Below, in pieces: positions 1 through 9,141 of a stretch of DNA of 22,694 nucleotides; positions within the stretch are counted from its first letter, which is position 1; each line of letters starts with the position of its first letter. The notes beneath the pieces are model-generated. The model saw only the letters and a program-made list of their open reading frames with translations. It ran no database searches and was not told the origin of the DNA. A program made the translations under genes and the position numbers. The stretch is taken from assembly GCA_904420155.1 (NCBI GenBank), contig CAJFUH010000191.1:1-22694 (forward strand), given 5' to 3'. Source of the DNA: an uncultured Clostridia bacterium (lineage in GTDB: Bacteria; Bacillota; Clostridia; Oscillospirales; Acutalibacteraceae).

Positions 1-8
1 CCAAGGAT

Positions 9-84
9 GCGGATGTAGCTCATCTGGTAGAGCGCCACCTTGCCAAGGTGGAGGTAGCGAGTTCGAGCCTCGTCATCCGCTCCA
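9..84 (+). tRNA. tRNA-Gly (anticodon GCC)
   Basis: A full cloverleaf can be folded by eye. The acceptor stem is GCGGATG (9-15) with CATCCGC (74-80). The D-stem is GCTC/GAGC (18-21 with 30-33). The anticodon stem is CCACC/GGTGG around loop TTGCCAA, with anticodon GCC at 42-44. The T-stem is 57-61 with 69-73 around TTCGAGC. Discriminator T81 is followed by an encoded CCA at 82-84. GCC reads GGC and GGU glycine codons. The window itself opens with CCA at 1-3, which could be the 3' end of a preceding tRNA in a tandem cluster; that cannot be confirmed here. Confidence 0.96.
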
Positions 85-119
85 AAAAGGCCTGAATGCA
101 ATTTGCATTCAGGCCTTTT
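85..119 (+). terminator. Rho-independent terminator of the tRNA unit
   Basis: A perfect 12-bp stem, GGCCTGAATGCA (89-100) with TGCATTCAGGCC (104-115), is closed by a 3-nt loop. It is flanked by AAAA before and TTTT after, so it could extend by four A:T pairs. It begins directly after the tRNA CCA and would end the tRNA transcript. Confidence 0.92.
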
Positions 120-174
120 CCTTTCCCGATAAATCACATCCTATGCGTGTGGTAAACGTAGGAAACGCTTTTCT

Positions 175-220
175 CCCTGTATGAATCTGTCTGCCGGGCA
201 GTTTGATACAGGGCTTTTTA
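175..220 (+). terminator. Second terminator-like hairpin after the tRNA
   Basis: CCCTGTAT (175-182) pairs with ATACAGGG (206-213). The loop holds a smaller CTGCC/GGCAG hairpin, and CTTTTTATT follows. No gene lies between this hairpin and the tRNA terminator at 85-119. It may be a back-up terminator or a remnant of a lost gene. Confidence 0.6.
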
Positions 221-433
221 TTGCTGAAACGGAGCAGAAGATATGCCTCTCAATGAGCCAATTCAACTTAAAAAATATACCCAGATCGTCCCCCTGAAAG
301 TGGCCGTCTGCCTATTAGAACACGAGGCCGGAGGCGGTAGGAAACTCGATTCTGTTTTCTGCTGTGCGGATACCGGGCTGCCGTCCCTCCTGTCCAATTA
401 CCTGAATCAACTTCTATTTCCAGTAATCTCATA
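221..433. other. Intergenic stretch, no supported gene
   Basis: The gap between the tRNA terminators and the protease gene (120-511) holds the hairpin at 175-220, the promoter at 434-462 and this stretch. A 70-codon open frame (243-455, +) has GGAG eight bases before its ATG, but its product resembles nothing I recognise. It ends inside the spacer of the downstream promoter, so I do not call it a gene. I see no riboswitch consensus here. Confidence 0.4.
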
Positions 434-462
434 TTGTTTTAAATGCACAAAATAGGTATAAT
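434..462 (+). promoter_or_regulatory. SigmaA-type promoter of the M26-like protease gene
   Basis: TTGTTT (434-439) and a perfect TATAAT (457-462) are separated by 17 bp. A start near 469 gives a leader of about 43 nt ending in AGGA (501-504), seven bases before the ATG at 512. The -35 box matches consensus at only three of six positions. Confidence 0.7.
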
Positions 463-511
463 CGCTCTGGCCATAAAAACGAAAATTTTTACGAAAGGGC
501 AGGAATAAGGA

Positions 512-3500
512 ATGATCAAAATAAGAGCCTTGCTGGCAGCATTTATTATGACGTGCGGACTCTTATTGGGGAGTACGGCAGTCGCAGCGGAAGAAATCAG
601 ACAGCCGGTCCTTGAAACCGGAGACACGACCGTCAGAAAGGGACAGGAAATTGAATTCGTCTTTTCTCTGGACAACTATGGAGAAAGAAAAACAGGCATC
701 AATACCTTAAAAGGAACAGTAGAGTATGATCCGGACATTTTTGAGCAACCGGCGCAAGAGAATTTTGAGCCGCTGGAATCTTGGGAGAGTGTCTATTACA
801 ATCCGGAAAATGGGCAGTTTGTCCTGATCAGGCGGGCAGACAATCTCGATGGCGGACCAGTGCTGCGAATAAAGCTCACGGCAAAGGATAATCTTCCGGC
901 AAAGGATCTATATGTCGGTGTGAGTGGACTGTCGGTATCAGGGGGAAAAGAAGATATTTTTCCTGATGATGTAGAGGTTAAACTGAGCGCTGTTTCCGAA
1001 CAGGTTCCTGAGGGATCGAAGCCGGATGCAGAAGAAGGACAGACAAAACCAGGAGATCCCGTAAATGAGGATAAAGAACAGGCACAGCAGGAAAATGGCC
1101 AGCAGACGGCAAACGTAGCGACCGGGGATACTTTTCTGGGGATCGCCGTGTTTTATTTATGCGTTGCGGCGTCGCTTTTAATGATCGGAATCCTGGCGGT
1201 TGTCCGAAAGAAAAAGGGACGTACCGGTGGGATGAGGATGCTGACGGGAGCCGTTATCATCACCGCAACGATGACGTTTGTAGCAGGCAGTGCCTATGCG
1301 TTTGCCGGGAAAGGAGACCTAAACGGCGACGGTACTGTCGATTATAACGACGTATATATGCTGCAAAAGCATCTGATCGCACTGGAACCTTTACCTGAAA
1401 ATAAACAGAATGCGGCAGACATGAATTTTGACGGAAAGCTGACAATCACAGATCTGTCTCTATTGATCAGGAAAATTGAGAAGACAGTGGACTACGAAGT
1501 GACGATCACTCCAACGATGGACAGGTACTATTATGAAAAACAGGAAGAAATCCCATTCAAGTTTTATGCACAAGTTTCCTATGGTGCGGAAATCGAAGGC
1601 GTGACGATCAACGGCATAGAGTATAAGGTGCAAAAAACAGAAGGGAGTTCCGAATATACAGTACGGCTTAAAGCAGCAGATACCCCCGGTGTACAGAAGT
1701 TTCATATCACGAAAGTAAGTCTTAATACCGGCCAGGAAGTGGATATTGATCATATGGAAAAGATTGATGTGCTGAAATCGGCTCCTTCTATTGACAACTT
1801 TTTGACAGAGGAAATGACAGATACCGCACAGATGAAAATCTCTTTCCTTTTGAAAGACGAGGATTCCTCTTTGACGTCTTCCACAATGGAAGTACTCAAA
1901 AACACGGACGGGGGATTTACCAGGGTTGATATCAAGGAAATTTCTGTAGGGGAAAATGAATTCCTTCTGGATCTGGAGGAAGATACCGTCTATACCCTTC
2001 ACCTTTCTGCGCAGTACAACCGTGATTCGGACGAGCTGGAAACAGAAGAAGACCACAGCGGAAGTTTGGCTGTGATGAAGGAAATTCAGCTCAATATCGA
2101 TTATCGGTTTTCCTTTGGCAACATGAAAGCGATGTCAAAGGATGGCGCCGATGCGGATCAATTCAGCAAGAACCAGCCGGTTGTCCTGTGGTTTGAGAGT
2201 AACAATACGACTCAGTTCAAACCGGAGCGGGTGGTCGTAAATGGTGAGATGTATCTGGTGGAGCAGTCCGGAAACGGGTATTCTGTCACCCTGGATGGGT
2301 TTACCCAAATAGGGGAAACAGAGATCCAAGTAGAACGGGTCATTCTGGAAAACGGGAAGGCTTTCTCTCCTGAGAAAGACAACGTGATCACTGTTATGAT
2401 CTTGAAAGAACTCCCGGCTGTCACAGAGCTTTCTGCCCGTGAAGATGTGGATAAAGGGCAATTTTATATCACATTTCGATTGACAGATCCTGACAATGCA
2501 TTGTCAGATCAGATGATCGTGATCAAAAACGCGGAGGGAAAAACCGTTGGTCAGCAGTCGTTCGGGTCAGACGATCTGCGTCAAGATGCATTCAGCGGCA
2601 TTGTGGCTTTGACAGATACCGGCTTGACCGCTTCTTATACGGTGCAAATCGTTGCAGACTGCGATCTGTCTGTTGACGGATCGGAGGCGGAGCAGCAGAA
2701 GATCCTAGCGGAGCGGGAGATCGACGCACAGCCGAGAGCGCTGATCACGGCCGGCAAAGCTGGTGATTCCTATGTAACAAAAGGCGGTAATGTCGAGCTT
2801 TTCTACGAAATTTCGGATAATGTGGAAGCGGAGCTTTCCAAGCTGGTGGTCAATAACATCGAACTGACAACAGAACTTTTACAGGATGGAACATGGAAGG
2901 TGGCAGTAACGGCATCGGAAAAATCGGGAGAACAGAAGTTTGTCCTTTCTCAGCTTGTATTTTCCGACGGTACAATTGTCAATGTCAGTTATGATCTCTC
3001 CGTAGAAGTGATGAAATCTGCACCGGTGGTGAAGGACTACGAGACGGAGGATATCCTGGAAAAGGATCAAGTGAAGTTCCGATTTGTCCTGACGGATGAG
3101 GATCGGTCCTTCCTCTCCGGGAAGGTACAGCTTATATCAAAGGATAGCTCCGCCCTAGCGGCCGAAGAGGAAATCGTACACACAGGCGAACAGGAATTCA
3201 CGCTGGACGTGGAAGAGCAAAAGGAATACACCTTCCGGGTCTTGTTGTCTTGGAAAGAGACAGAAGATGGTAGCAGACAGGTCAAAGATGATACCGTGCT
3301 GGAGAAAACCGTTTATATGATACGGGATTATGGGCTGCGCCTGTCCGATATCAGGACGTTTTCTGAAGATGGGACGGACATGGTATACTTTGAGCCGGAC
3401 AGCATAGTAAAAATCAGCTTCCGGGCGGAAACCATCACAAGCCTTGCAGCAGAGCAGGTGCAGATGAACGGAACGGTGTATGATCTTAAGTCTTCGGCGG

Positions 3501-6500
3501 AGAATAGTTATGAATTCACAGTAAATATCGGTTCAGAACCGGGCGTACAGAATCTGACCATGGAGAAGATCATACTGGAAAACGGGAAAAAACTCCCTGT
3601 GGAAAGTGTGGCCTCTATCCGGGTAGAAGTGTTGAAGACTGTGCCGGAGGTGGAGAATTTTACGTCGAAAAAGACGGCAAAGGATCAGCTGAAAGTGCAG
3701 TTTGTACTAAAAGATACAGATGGTGCCATTCAGGACGCTCAAGTGCACATCGCAGAGGAGGGAGGAAAAGTTCTTCTGACCGAGCCGGTCTCTGTGGGCG
3801 AGAATGAAGTGGCGGTAGAACTGACGGCACAGGAGCATTATGTGGTGAGAGTGACGGCCGACTTTGACCGGGATACCAACGCTCTGGACGATCAGTCGAA
3901 TTCCTATCAAGATAAAGATATTTACACCGTTTCAGTCACGGCCTCTCGCGACGCTATCCAGTTTAAGAATATCACGGACACGAAGCTCTACCGAAGCGAG
4001 GCGGGTATCCCACAGAAAATTGATATTCTGGATATCACCGGAGGGATTCCCGCAGATGTGGAGAATTATTATGCTGTGATCGAGACGGAGCATATGCCGG
4101 ACTTCTATACGGGAATCAAAGAATTCTGTCAGGATGCAGATTCGGGCAGGGTATTTGCAGTTCTCGATCAAGAGGACGTGATTTTCTATGATAAGGACGG
4201 CACGAGACAAAATGAATATGTATTCCCCCTCGTATTCAGGGACGCACAAGGGGAACACCCTCTGGTAAAGAGCGCGGAAGAATTATTTCGTCAGATGTCA
4301 GCCAATCCCAATGGAAGCTATAAGCTGACGGAGGATTTGGATGCATCGGGCATCTCCACAGACGCGCCGGCCATTGCCGGGACATTTACCGGGGAGCTGG
4401 ATGGAAACGGCTATAAAATCCTCAATCTTCCGACGTCGCTGTTCAACACATTAAGCGGAGCAAATATCCATAATCTGGTGATCGAGGATGCACAAATCAC
4501 CACCTCCCGGAGCGGGATTCTGGCCAATGTGATCCAGAATCAGTCGACGATCGAAAATATTTTTATCGTGGATTCCAGCATTTCCAATGGGGTTGACGGG
4601 CTGGGCGCATTTGCGGGTAGCCTGAACAATTCGACCATCCGTGAGAGTGCTTCGGTAGATGTATCGGTCAAAGGACTTGTGGCAGTCGGAGGAATCGTCG
4701 GGAAAACCAATACCGGGGCGATCATTGAGAACTGTTATGTGACCGGAAAGGTACAGGGTACCTACGACCATCCCTCCCTTGGCGCAAGAGTAGGCGGCAT
4801 CGCCGGCTGGCACGGTGGAGGGGAGATCCGGTACAGCTTTACCCAAGTGCAGGTGATCGCACCGGCGAAAAAAGGAAACGGCGGCATTATCGGCGGGCCA
4901 AATACCGGCAGCCCGGTGATCGAAAATTGTCTGAGTATGAGTACAGGCGCTGGGTATCGGATCGCAGGCTTTGATGTTCTGGCGAATGCCAAGAACGTCT
5001 ATGAGTATTCCGCTTCAGGAAGCGCCACAAACATTACCGAATCCAATCAGGATCAGGTGAAAGAGACCGACGCCATTTTTGACAAGAGTTTTTATAGGGA
5101 TATACTGGGACTAAACGAGGATATCTGGAATTTGGATCTTCTGGTTTACGGCAAACGTCCCAACTTGAAAGCCGCGCCGGAGATAGACAACAACTACAAA
5201 ATCCCGGATTACTCACAGATGCTGAACAATGAAGACTATCAACCAGGGCGGGAACAGGCATATGCTAATATAGCCAAACTAATGCCATTTTCCGATACCC
5301 GTACGTGGATAGAATATGGAAACCGACTTTCGGATACCGACGCTCTTACCGTGCAGGCCGTACAGTTTGTTCTGCCGCTGGACGGCAACGGCGCCCTGGT
5401 AACGGGGGTACACCGTGACGCCCTTGATGAGATACAAAAGATCCGCATCGTATTTGAACGGGGAAAAATGCAGGAGTATGCAGTTTCCTGGCAGAAGACT
5501 ATGGGAAACGTGGTGTCAGCCTATCAAATCGAGGGAATGGATACGATGTATCAGTTCCACAATTATATTGCAGACCTTGAGGAAAGTCTGCTGGAGGATG
5601 CCGTGAACCTGGTGTCAGCCTACGATTACGCCACAGAAATAGCCGCCCTTACCGGCGAGGATGAGAGCAGGCTTTATACGGACTATTATAACGAGAACGT
5701 GAAATCAGGCCTGAGAGGATTTGTCACAAAGCTCCTTTTCTCTCAGGAGGAGTATCCAACCTACTGCGAGAACGAGGTAGTACAAAAGCTGGTCCTGGAG
5801 CGAATCAACGAGGGAGATACTTGGAAGCGGCTCCTGTATGGATACAACTATTACGACAAGTGGTATCACATTGATTACCGAGGCGTAACCTTAAGCGACC
5901 TGCTCTTCTTTAATGGGGAGCTGATGGCGCAGAATATGACCGCATCCGCCCTGACGGAACAGCTCCTGGCGGCGCCATCGGATCAGCGGATGACCCACCG
6001 GACAGTTCTGTTGTATAACAGTGTATTAAAGAGCTACACAGAGGAATCTTTGATGGATTTCCTAGGAGGTCTATCCTACCGTATTGCAGGATACGACGAT
6101 CCCAGCGACTGGTTTGCTGATAATTTTGACGGTATCCTGAAGGAGCAGAAAACACATGTCGGGGCCGATGGGATCCGGTACCGGATTTGGGACATTTTAT
6201 CCGGCATAGACGACGGAAGAAAAAGTATCATTCTGCCTATCCTGACCGCACCGCAGGAGGATATGTACCTGATCTCTCTCCCCTCCCAACTTATGCTTGG
6301 CAGCCTGAACCGCTATCCCACCTATCTGAACAAAGATGGAAACGAGCGGCAACGGATGCAGGAAATTATCGATGTTTATGCGGAGAAAATGGGGATCTTT
6401 TACAGCGTCTCCTCCACATGGATGAGCAGTTCAGTCAGTCAGCTCAACAGTTTTGTCAACATCCAATATGACACGAGACTGAACTTTCCAGAAAGCGAGG

Positions 6501-8140
6501 CCGCAGCGGCGGGCGATCAGGACAAGGACAAGACGAGAGACCCCGTTATGAAATGGGTATACGAAGCCAATAACACCATCAGTGCCAAAAACGGAAGCGC
6601 CGCTTCTGCGGATGGAAGCAATGTCTACTGGATGTTGGATGCGGCGTTGGGAACAAGCGACTATATCTTCTTTACCTTTAGTCACGAGACGGCTCACAAT
6701 CAAGACGGAAAATATTTCTATGGAGGAGCCGGAAGGCGCAAAGGTACGGGTGGAGAGGCCCACGCAGATGGAAACATTGCTCAGGAAATGCGGGATGGCT
6801 GTATGGTGTTTAACATTTCCAAAATAAACGACATGGGAATCGAAATGACAAACAATTTCAGCTATGAGAGAATCGATTCAGCCGAAAAGATCAAAAGCTA
6901 TTACAGCGAGATGTTTGAGACCGGATATGTGTTGGATTATCTGGCGGCCCAGGCGTTTCTCCAACTGACAACAGAGCAACAGGCAGCGGTGGCTGTCCAG
7001 GCAACCCATACCCCAGGAGGGACTTCGTCCTTCAGTACCACGTACAGCGACTTAAGCGTGGAGCAGCTGAAACAGATGAATCTACAGGATATGGAAGATC
7101 TGTGGGAAAACAGAATTTCCATACGGAACCTAAAAAAGGGTTCTTCGGAAAAAGTGAATACCGCTACAGACGGAAGCTACGGATTTGAATCATTCTATAA
7201 CATGAACTGGTATCAGTCCCACAACGACAGCGGTTCACCGGATACCCATTCTTTCAAACGGATGGGCATGGAAATGCTGGGAGTCGGCGGTTATGAAGAC
7301 GGTTATATGATCTATATGTCGGCTTTAAGCGAAAATGATCTCGACGCGCTACGGAAAATCACAGGTGATGAGAACATCACATGGAAGCAGTATAAGCAGA
7401 ATAGGTTTCAAACGGTGGAAGATAATCTGAACCATATCCCATATTTTGACACAAAGGATGTGATCCAACAGTTTAAAGCGGCTTTTGAAAGAGATGCACA
7501 AAACGGTACCAGAAGCGAGAGCATCGCTGTGAAACGGATGCTTTACGGTATTATTAAAAGAGCGACAGGGGATTTCAGCGACGGCGGCATCTATAAAAGC
7601 CCGACGGTGACCTCTGTCACTTCAGCAGAGGAACTGGTTCGTCTGGCCCGGGAGAATCCATACGGATATTATAAGCTGGATGCAGACCTAGATTTCAGTA
7701 GAATTGCTGCAATACAGGGAAGCTATCTCCCCGACCGGTTTATCGGGATGATTGACGGAAACGGGCATAAGATAACCGGGATGCAGTATCCGCTGTTTGG
7801 GGATCTGCAATATGCTCAGGTGAAGAATCTGACCATCGCGGGACCCTCTTACGATGCCGGAGCACAGGCTATATTGGCTGTAAAGACCAGACAAGTGGTT
7901 GTAGGAAATGTGACCGTAGACAACATGACTGTGGAAGGCGCAAATCGTCAGCTTCCTCTTGTGAAGACAACAACGGACGTTTACTTCGAATATGGCAATA
8001 TCGTTGTGACGGCGATGGATGCAGGTCTTTCTCCCGAGAAGGAGATTTCGCCCAAAGCGGAGGATGAATTTTTGGATGCTGAGATGGCGGGTAACCCTGT
8101 CAAATCAATAGAAATCGACAGCCCGCTGAGCCAAGAGTAA
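512..8140 (+). CDS. Giant M26-family (IgA1 protease/Zmp-like) surface zinc metalloprotease with cohesin-like and dockerin domains
   Basis: A 2542-residue exported protein. Order: signal peptide 1-25 (AVA/AE); cohesin-like beta domain about 30-155; Pro/Glu/Gln linker; VATGD (TGD at 204-206), a hydrophobic helix and R232-KKKGR, like a sortase signal but without LP; a second hydrophobic segment about 244-262 starting MRM; dockerin 268-325 with GDLNGDGTVDY and a second copy; four modules of about 200 residues (328-1145); a beta-helix with GLUG motifs (about 1249-1480); M26 region with HETAH (2058-2062), catalytic E2059 and third ligand E2082 in GGE; second beta-helix segment about 2366-2500. Streptococcal IgA1 and Zmp proteases likewise have an N-terminal sorting signal, GLUG repeats and HExxH-20-E, which supports the M26 call. 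No sorting signal is present at the C-terminus. The substrate cannot be read from sequence; host glycoprotein or immunoglobulin cleavage is a family-based guess. Monocistronic, with its own promoter and terminator. Confidence 0.88.
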   Translation: MIKIRALLAAFIMTCGLLLGSTAVAAEEIRQPVLETGDTTVRKGQEIEFVFSLDNYGERKTGINTLKGTVEYDPDIFEQPAQENFEPLESWESVYYNPENGQFVLIRRADNLDGGPVLRIKLTAKDNLPAKDLYVGVSGLSVSGGKEDIFPDDVEVKLSAVSEQVPEGSKPDAEEGQTKPGDPVNEDKEQAQQENGQQTANVATGDTFLGIAVFYLCVAASLLMIGILAVVRKKKGRTGGMRMLTGAVIITATMTFVAGSAYAFAGKGDLNGDGTVDYNDVYMLQKHLIALEPLPENKQNAADMNFDGKLTITDLSLLIRKIEKTVDYEVTITPTMDRYYYEKQEEIPFKFYAQVSYGAEIEGVTINGIEYKVQKTEGSSEYTVRLKAADTPGVQKFHITKVSLNTGQEVDIDHMEKIDVLKSAPSIDNFLTEEMTDTAQMKISFLLKDEDSSLTSSTMEVLKNTDGGFTRVDIKEISVGENEFLLDLEEDTVYTLHLSAQYNRDSDELETEEDHSGSLAVMKEIQLNIDYRFSFGNMKAMSKDGADADQFSKNQPVVLWFESNNTTQFKPERVVVNGEMYLVEQSGNGYSVTLDGFTQIGETEIQVERVILENGKAFSPEKDNVITVMILKELPAVTELSAREDVDKGQFYITFRLTDPDNALSDQMIVIKNAEGKTVGQQSFGSDDLRQDAFSGIVALTDTGLTASYTVQIVADCDLSVDGSEAEQQKILAEREIDAQPRALITAGKAGDSYVTKGGNVELFYEISDNVEAELSKLVVNNIELTTELLQDGTWKVAVTASEKSGEQKFVLSQLVFSDGTIVNVSYDLSVEVMKSAPVVKDYETEDILEKDQVKFRFVLTDEDRSFLSGKVQLISKDSSALAAEEEIVHTGEQEFTLDVEEQKEYTFRVLLSWKETEDGSRQVKDDTVLEKTVYMIRDYGLRLSDIRTFSEDGTDMVYFEPDSIVKISFRAETITSLAAEQVQMNGTVYDLKSSAENSYEFTVNIGSEPGVQNLTMEKIILENGKKLPVESVASIRVEVLKTVPEVENFTSKKTAKDQLKVQFVLKDTDGAIQDAQVHIAEEGGKVLLTEPVSVGENEVAVELTAQEHYVVRVTADFDRDTNALDDQSNSYQDKDIYTVSVTASRDAIQFKNITDTKLYRSEAGIPQKIDILDITGGIPADVENYYAVIETEHMPDFYTGIKEFCQDADSGRVFAVLDQEDVIFYDKDGTRQNEYVFPLVFRDAQGEHPLVKSAEELFRQMSANPNGSYKLTEDLDASGISTDAPAIAGTFTGELDGNGYKILNLPTSLFNTLSGANIHNLVIEDAQITTSRSGILANVIQNQSTIENIFIVDSSISNGVDGLGAFAGSLNNSTIRESASVDVSVKGLVAVGGIVGKTNTGAIIENCYVTGKVQGTYDHPSLGARVGGIAGWHGGGEIRYSFTQVQVIAPAKKGNGGIIGGPNTGSPVIENCLSMSTGAGYRIAGFDVLANAKNVYEYSASGSATNITESNQDQVKETDAIFDKSFYRDILGLNEDIWNLDLLVYGKRPNLKAAPEIDNNYKIPDYSQMLNNEDYQPGREQAYANIAKLMPFSDTRTWIEYGNRLSDTDALTVQAVQFVLPLDGNGALVTGVHRDALDEIQKIRIVFERGKMQEYAVSWQKTMGNVVSAYQIEGMDTMYQFHNYIADLEESLLEDAVNLVSAYDYATEIAALTGEDESRLYTDYYNENVKSGLRGFVTKLLFSQEEYPTYCENEVVQKLVLERINEGDTWKRLLYGYNYYDKWYHIDYRGVTLSDLLFFNGELMAQNMTASALTEQLLAAPSDQRMTHRTVLLYNSVLKSYTEESLMDFLGGLSYRIAGYDDPSDWFADNFDGILKEQKTHVGADGIRYRIWDILSGIDDGRKSIILPILTAPQEDMYLISLPSQLMLGSLNRYPTYLNKDGNERQRMQEIIDVYAEKMGIFYSVSSTWMSSSVSQLNSFVNIQYDTRLNFPESEAAAAGDQDKDKTRDPVMKWVYEANNTISAKNGSAASADGSNVYWMLDAALGTSDYIFFTFSHETAHNQDGKYFYGGAGRRKGTGGEAHADGNIAQEMRDGCMVFNISKINDMGIEMTNNFSYERIDSAEKIKSYYSEMFETGYVLDYLAAQAFLQLTTEQQAAVAVQATHTPGGTSSFSTTYSDLSVEQLKQMNLQDMEDLWENRISIRNLKKGSSEKVNTATDGSYGFESFYNMNWYQSHNDSGSPDTHSFKRMGMEMLGVGGYEDGYMIYMSALSENDLDALRKITGDENITWKQYKQNRFQTVEDNLNHIPYFDTKDVIQQFKAAFERDAQNGTRSESIAVKRMLYGIIKRATGDFSDGGIYKSPTVTSVTSAEELVRLARENPYGYYKLDADLDFSRIAAIQGSYLPDRFIGMIDGNGHKITGMQYPLFGDLQYAQVKNLTIAGPSYDAGAQAILAVKTRQVVVGNVTVDNMTVEGANRQLPLVKTTTDVYFEYGNIVVTAMDAGLSPEKEISPKAEDEFLDAEMAGNPVKSIEIDSPLSQE
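1493..3946 (+). repeat. Four tandem ~200-residue beta-rich modules within the protease
   Basis: Residues about 328-529, 530-739, 740-936 and 937-1145 repeat one plan. The first half has a VNG or ING strand, a G-x-Q-x-F/L turn and an N/D-G strand. The second half starts near V-x-K-S/T-A/V-P and has a K-x-x-F-x-L-x-D-x-D core, then GE(N/Q)E and YT(V/L/F). The copies are strongly diverged, so this is a repeat of protein modules, not of DNA. They probably form Ig-like stalk domains that hold the catalytic region away from the cell surface. Confidence 0.7.
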
Positions 8141-8265
8141 ATATTTAAGGGGACTGTAAAGGAGGGATGAAACGTTTTTCGTAAGATAAGAACGATGTTG
8201 GAAAAGGTGTTCTGGCCCAAGCAGAACCGCTACAGTCGGACATCTGCTTTGTAACAATCAAACAG

Positions 8266-8305
8266 ACCTGCGGTCAGCAATTCGCGGCCGCAGGTTTTTG
8301 TTTTT
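8266..8305 (+). terminator. Terminator of the protease gene
   Basis: ACCTGCGG (8266-8273) pairs with CCGCAGGT (8288-8295) and is followed by runs of T. It shares its core with the terminator at 11013-11049. The 125 bp between the stop codon and this hairpin hold no gene I can support. Confidence 0.85.
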
Positions 8306-8366
8306 ATGTTAGAAGTTCTAAGTAACGCTGCTCTGACTCCATAGAAATCAAATACAGCGTCTGTTA

Positions 8367-8395
8367 TTGATTATGAACATCCTTTATGCTATGAT
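8367..8395 (+). promoter_or_regulatory. Extended -10 promoter of the acetyltransferase gene
   Basis: TTGATT (8367-8372), a 17-bp spacer and TATGAT (8390-8395) preceded by TGC (8387-8389) form an extended -10 promoter. An imperfectly spaced inverted repeat, ACGCTG (8325-8330) and CAGCGT (8355-8360), lies just upstream. It could be a regulator site, but this is weak. Confidence 0.75.
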
Positions 8396-8432
8396 ACTAT
8401 TTACATAAAAGTTAAAATAAAGAGGGATAATT

Positions 8433-8993
8433 ATGACAGAAAAAGAAAAATCATATGCAGAACTGTTATACCAACCCGGCGACCCGGAACTTGTAGCCGA
8501 CCGTGATGTCACAGTAAAAAAGCTATACGAATACAACCATATCAATCCACTGGACCGCAATGCACGGCAGGCAGCCATCCGCGGTTTATTGGGTAAAACC
8601 GGAGACAACTGTGTGGTGGAGCAACCGTTTTTTTGTACTTACGGGTATAATATTACAGTAGGTGATCATTTTTTCCTTAACGTTAACTGTAAACTAATGG
8701 ATAGCGGAAAAATAACGATTGGCAACAACGTATTTATTGCGCCTAACGTTTGCATTATTACGGAAGAACATGCGATGGATGTAAAACAGCGGTTGGAAGG
8801 TTTGGAATATACACACCCGGTCAACATCGGCGATAATGTTTGGATTTGTACCGGCTCCCTGATATTACCAGGGGTAACAATCGGGGCGAATAGCGTAATT
8901 GGCGCCGGCAGTGTTGTTACCAAGGATATTCCGCCGAACAGCTTAGCTGTTGGAAATCCATGCAAAGTGATCCGCCAGATATCGCAAGACTGA
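8433..8993 (+). CDS. Maltose/galactoside O-acetyltransferase-type hexapeptide-repeat protein
   Basis: A 186-residue acyltransferase of the LacA/Maa/NodL group, predicted to move an acetyl group from acetyl-CoA to a sugar hydroxyl in the cytoplasm. The N-terminal helical cap (about 1-60) has the maltose acetyltransferase layout (LYQPGDPEL, then HINPLDRNARQAAIR). From about residue 70, imperfect hexapeptides with I/V at turn positions form a left-handed beta helix. The likely catalytic histidine is H113 in EEHAMD. The C-terminal block (NVWICTGSLILPGV, IGAGSVVTKDIPP, VGNPCKVIR) is the family CoA-binding signature. Length matches the family. AGAGGG precedes the ATG and the gene has its own promoter, so it is probably a single-gene unit. 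The true sugar substrate is not predictable; detoxification of non-metabolised sugars is the usual suggestion for this family. Confidence 0.9.
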   Translation: MTEKEKSYAELLYQPGDPELVADRDVTVKKLYEYNHINPLDRNARQAAIRGLLGKTGDNCVVEQPFFCTYGYNITVGDHFFLNVNCKLMDSGKITIGNNVFIAPNVCIITEEHAMDVKQRLEGLEYTHPVNIGDNVWICTGSLILPGVTIGANSVIGAGSVVTKDIPPNSLAVGNPCKVIRQISQD

Positions 8994-9107
8994 TGCTGAC
9001 ACACCCTGCGGTTTTTGTTCTCTATGGTCGGCAATAGATCATAAGTTTGGATCTGCTATGTTTTTTGAAGAATAAAAACCCTATCTTTTTATAAGGTACC
9101 CCCTACA

Positions 9108-9141
9108 CCGGCAGTGAGCACGTCGCGCACTGCTGGTTTTT
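9108..9141 (+). terminator. Terminator after the acetyltransferase gene
   Basis: CCGGCAGTG (9108-9116) pairs with CACTGCTGG (9128-9136), nine pairs including one G-T, followed by TTTTT. It is 115 bp past the stop codon. Closer to the stop, at 9004-9016, there is an unpaired half-terminator-like string (CCCTGCGGTTTTT). Confidence 0.8.

Noticed and set aside
243..455. 70-codon open frame upstream of the protease gene
   Set aside because: It has only a weak GGAG, no recognisable product, and runs into the protease promoter, where its stop codon overlaps the spacer before TATAAT.
1460..2056. Long minus-strand open frame inside the protease gene
   Set aside because: It is antisense to a clearly conserved coding region, has no ribosome site and its product matches nothing.
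8161..8184. Five-codon frame with a strong ribosome-like site after the protease gene
   Set aside because: The GGAGGG touches the ATG with no spacing, and five codons are not evidence of a gene.
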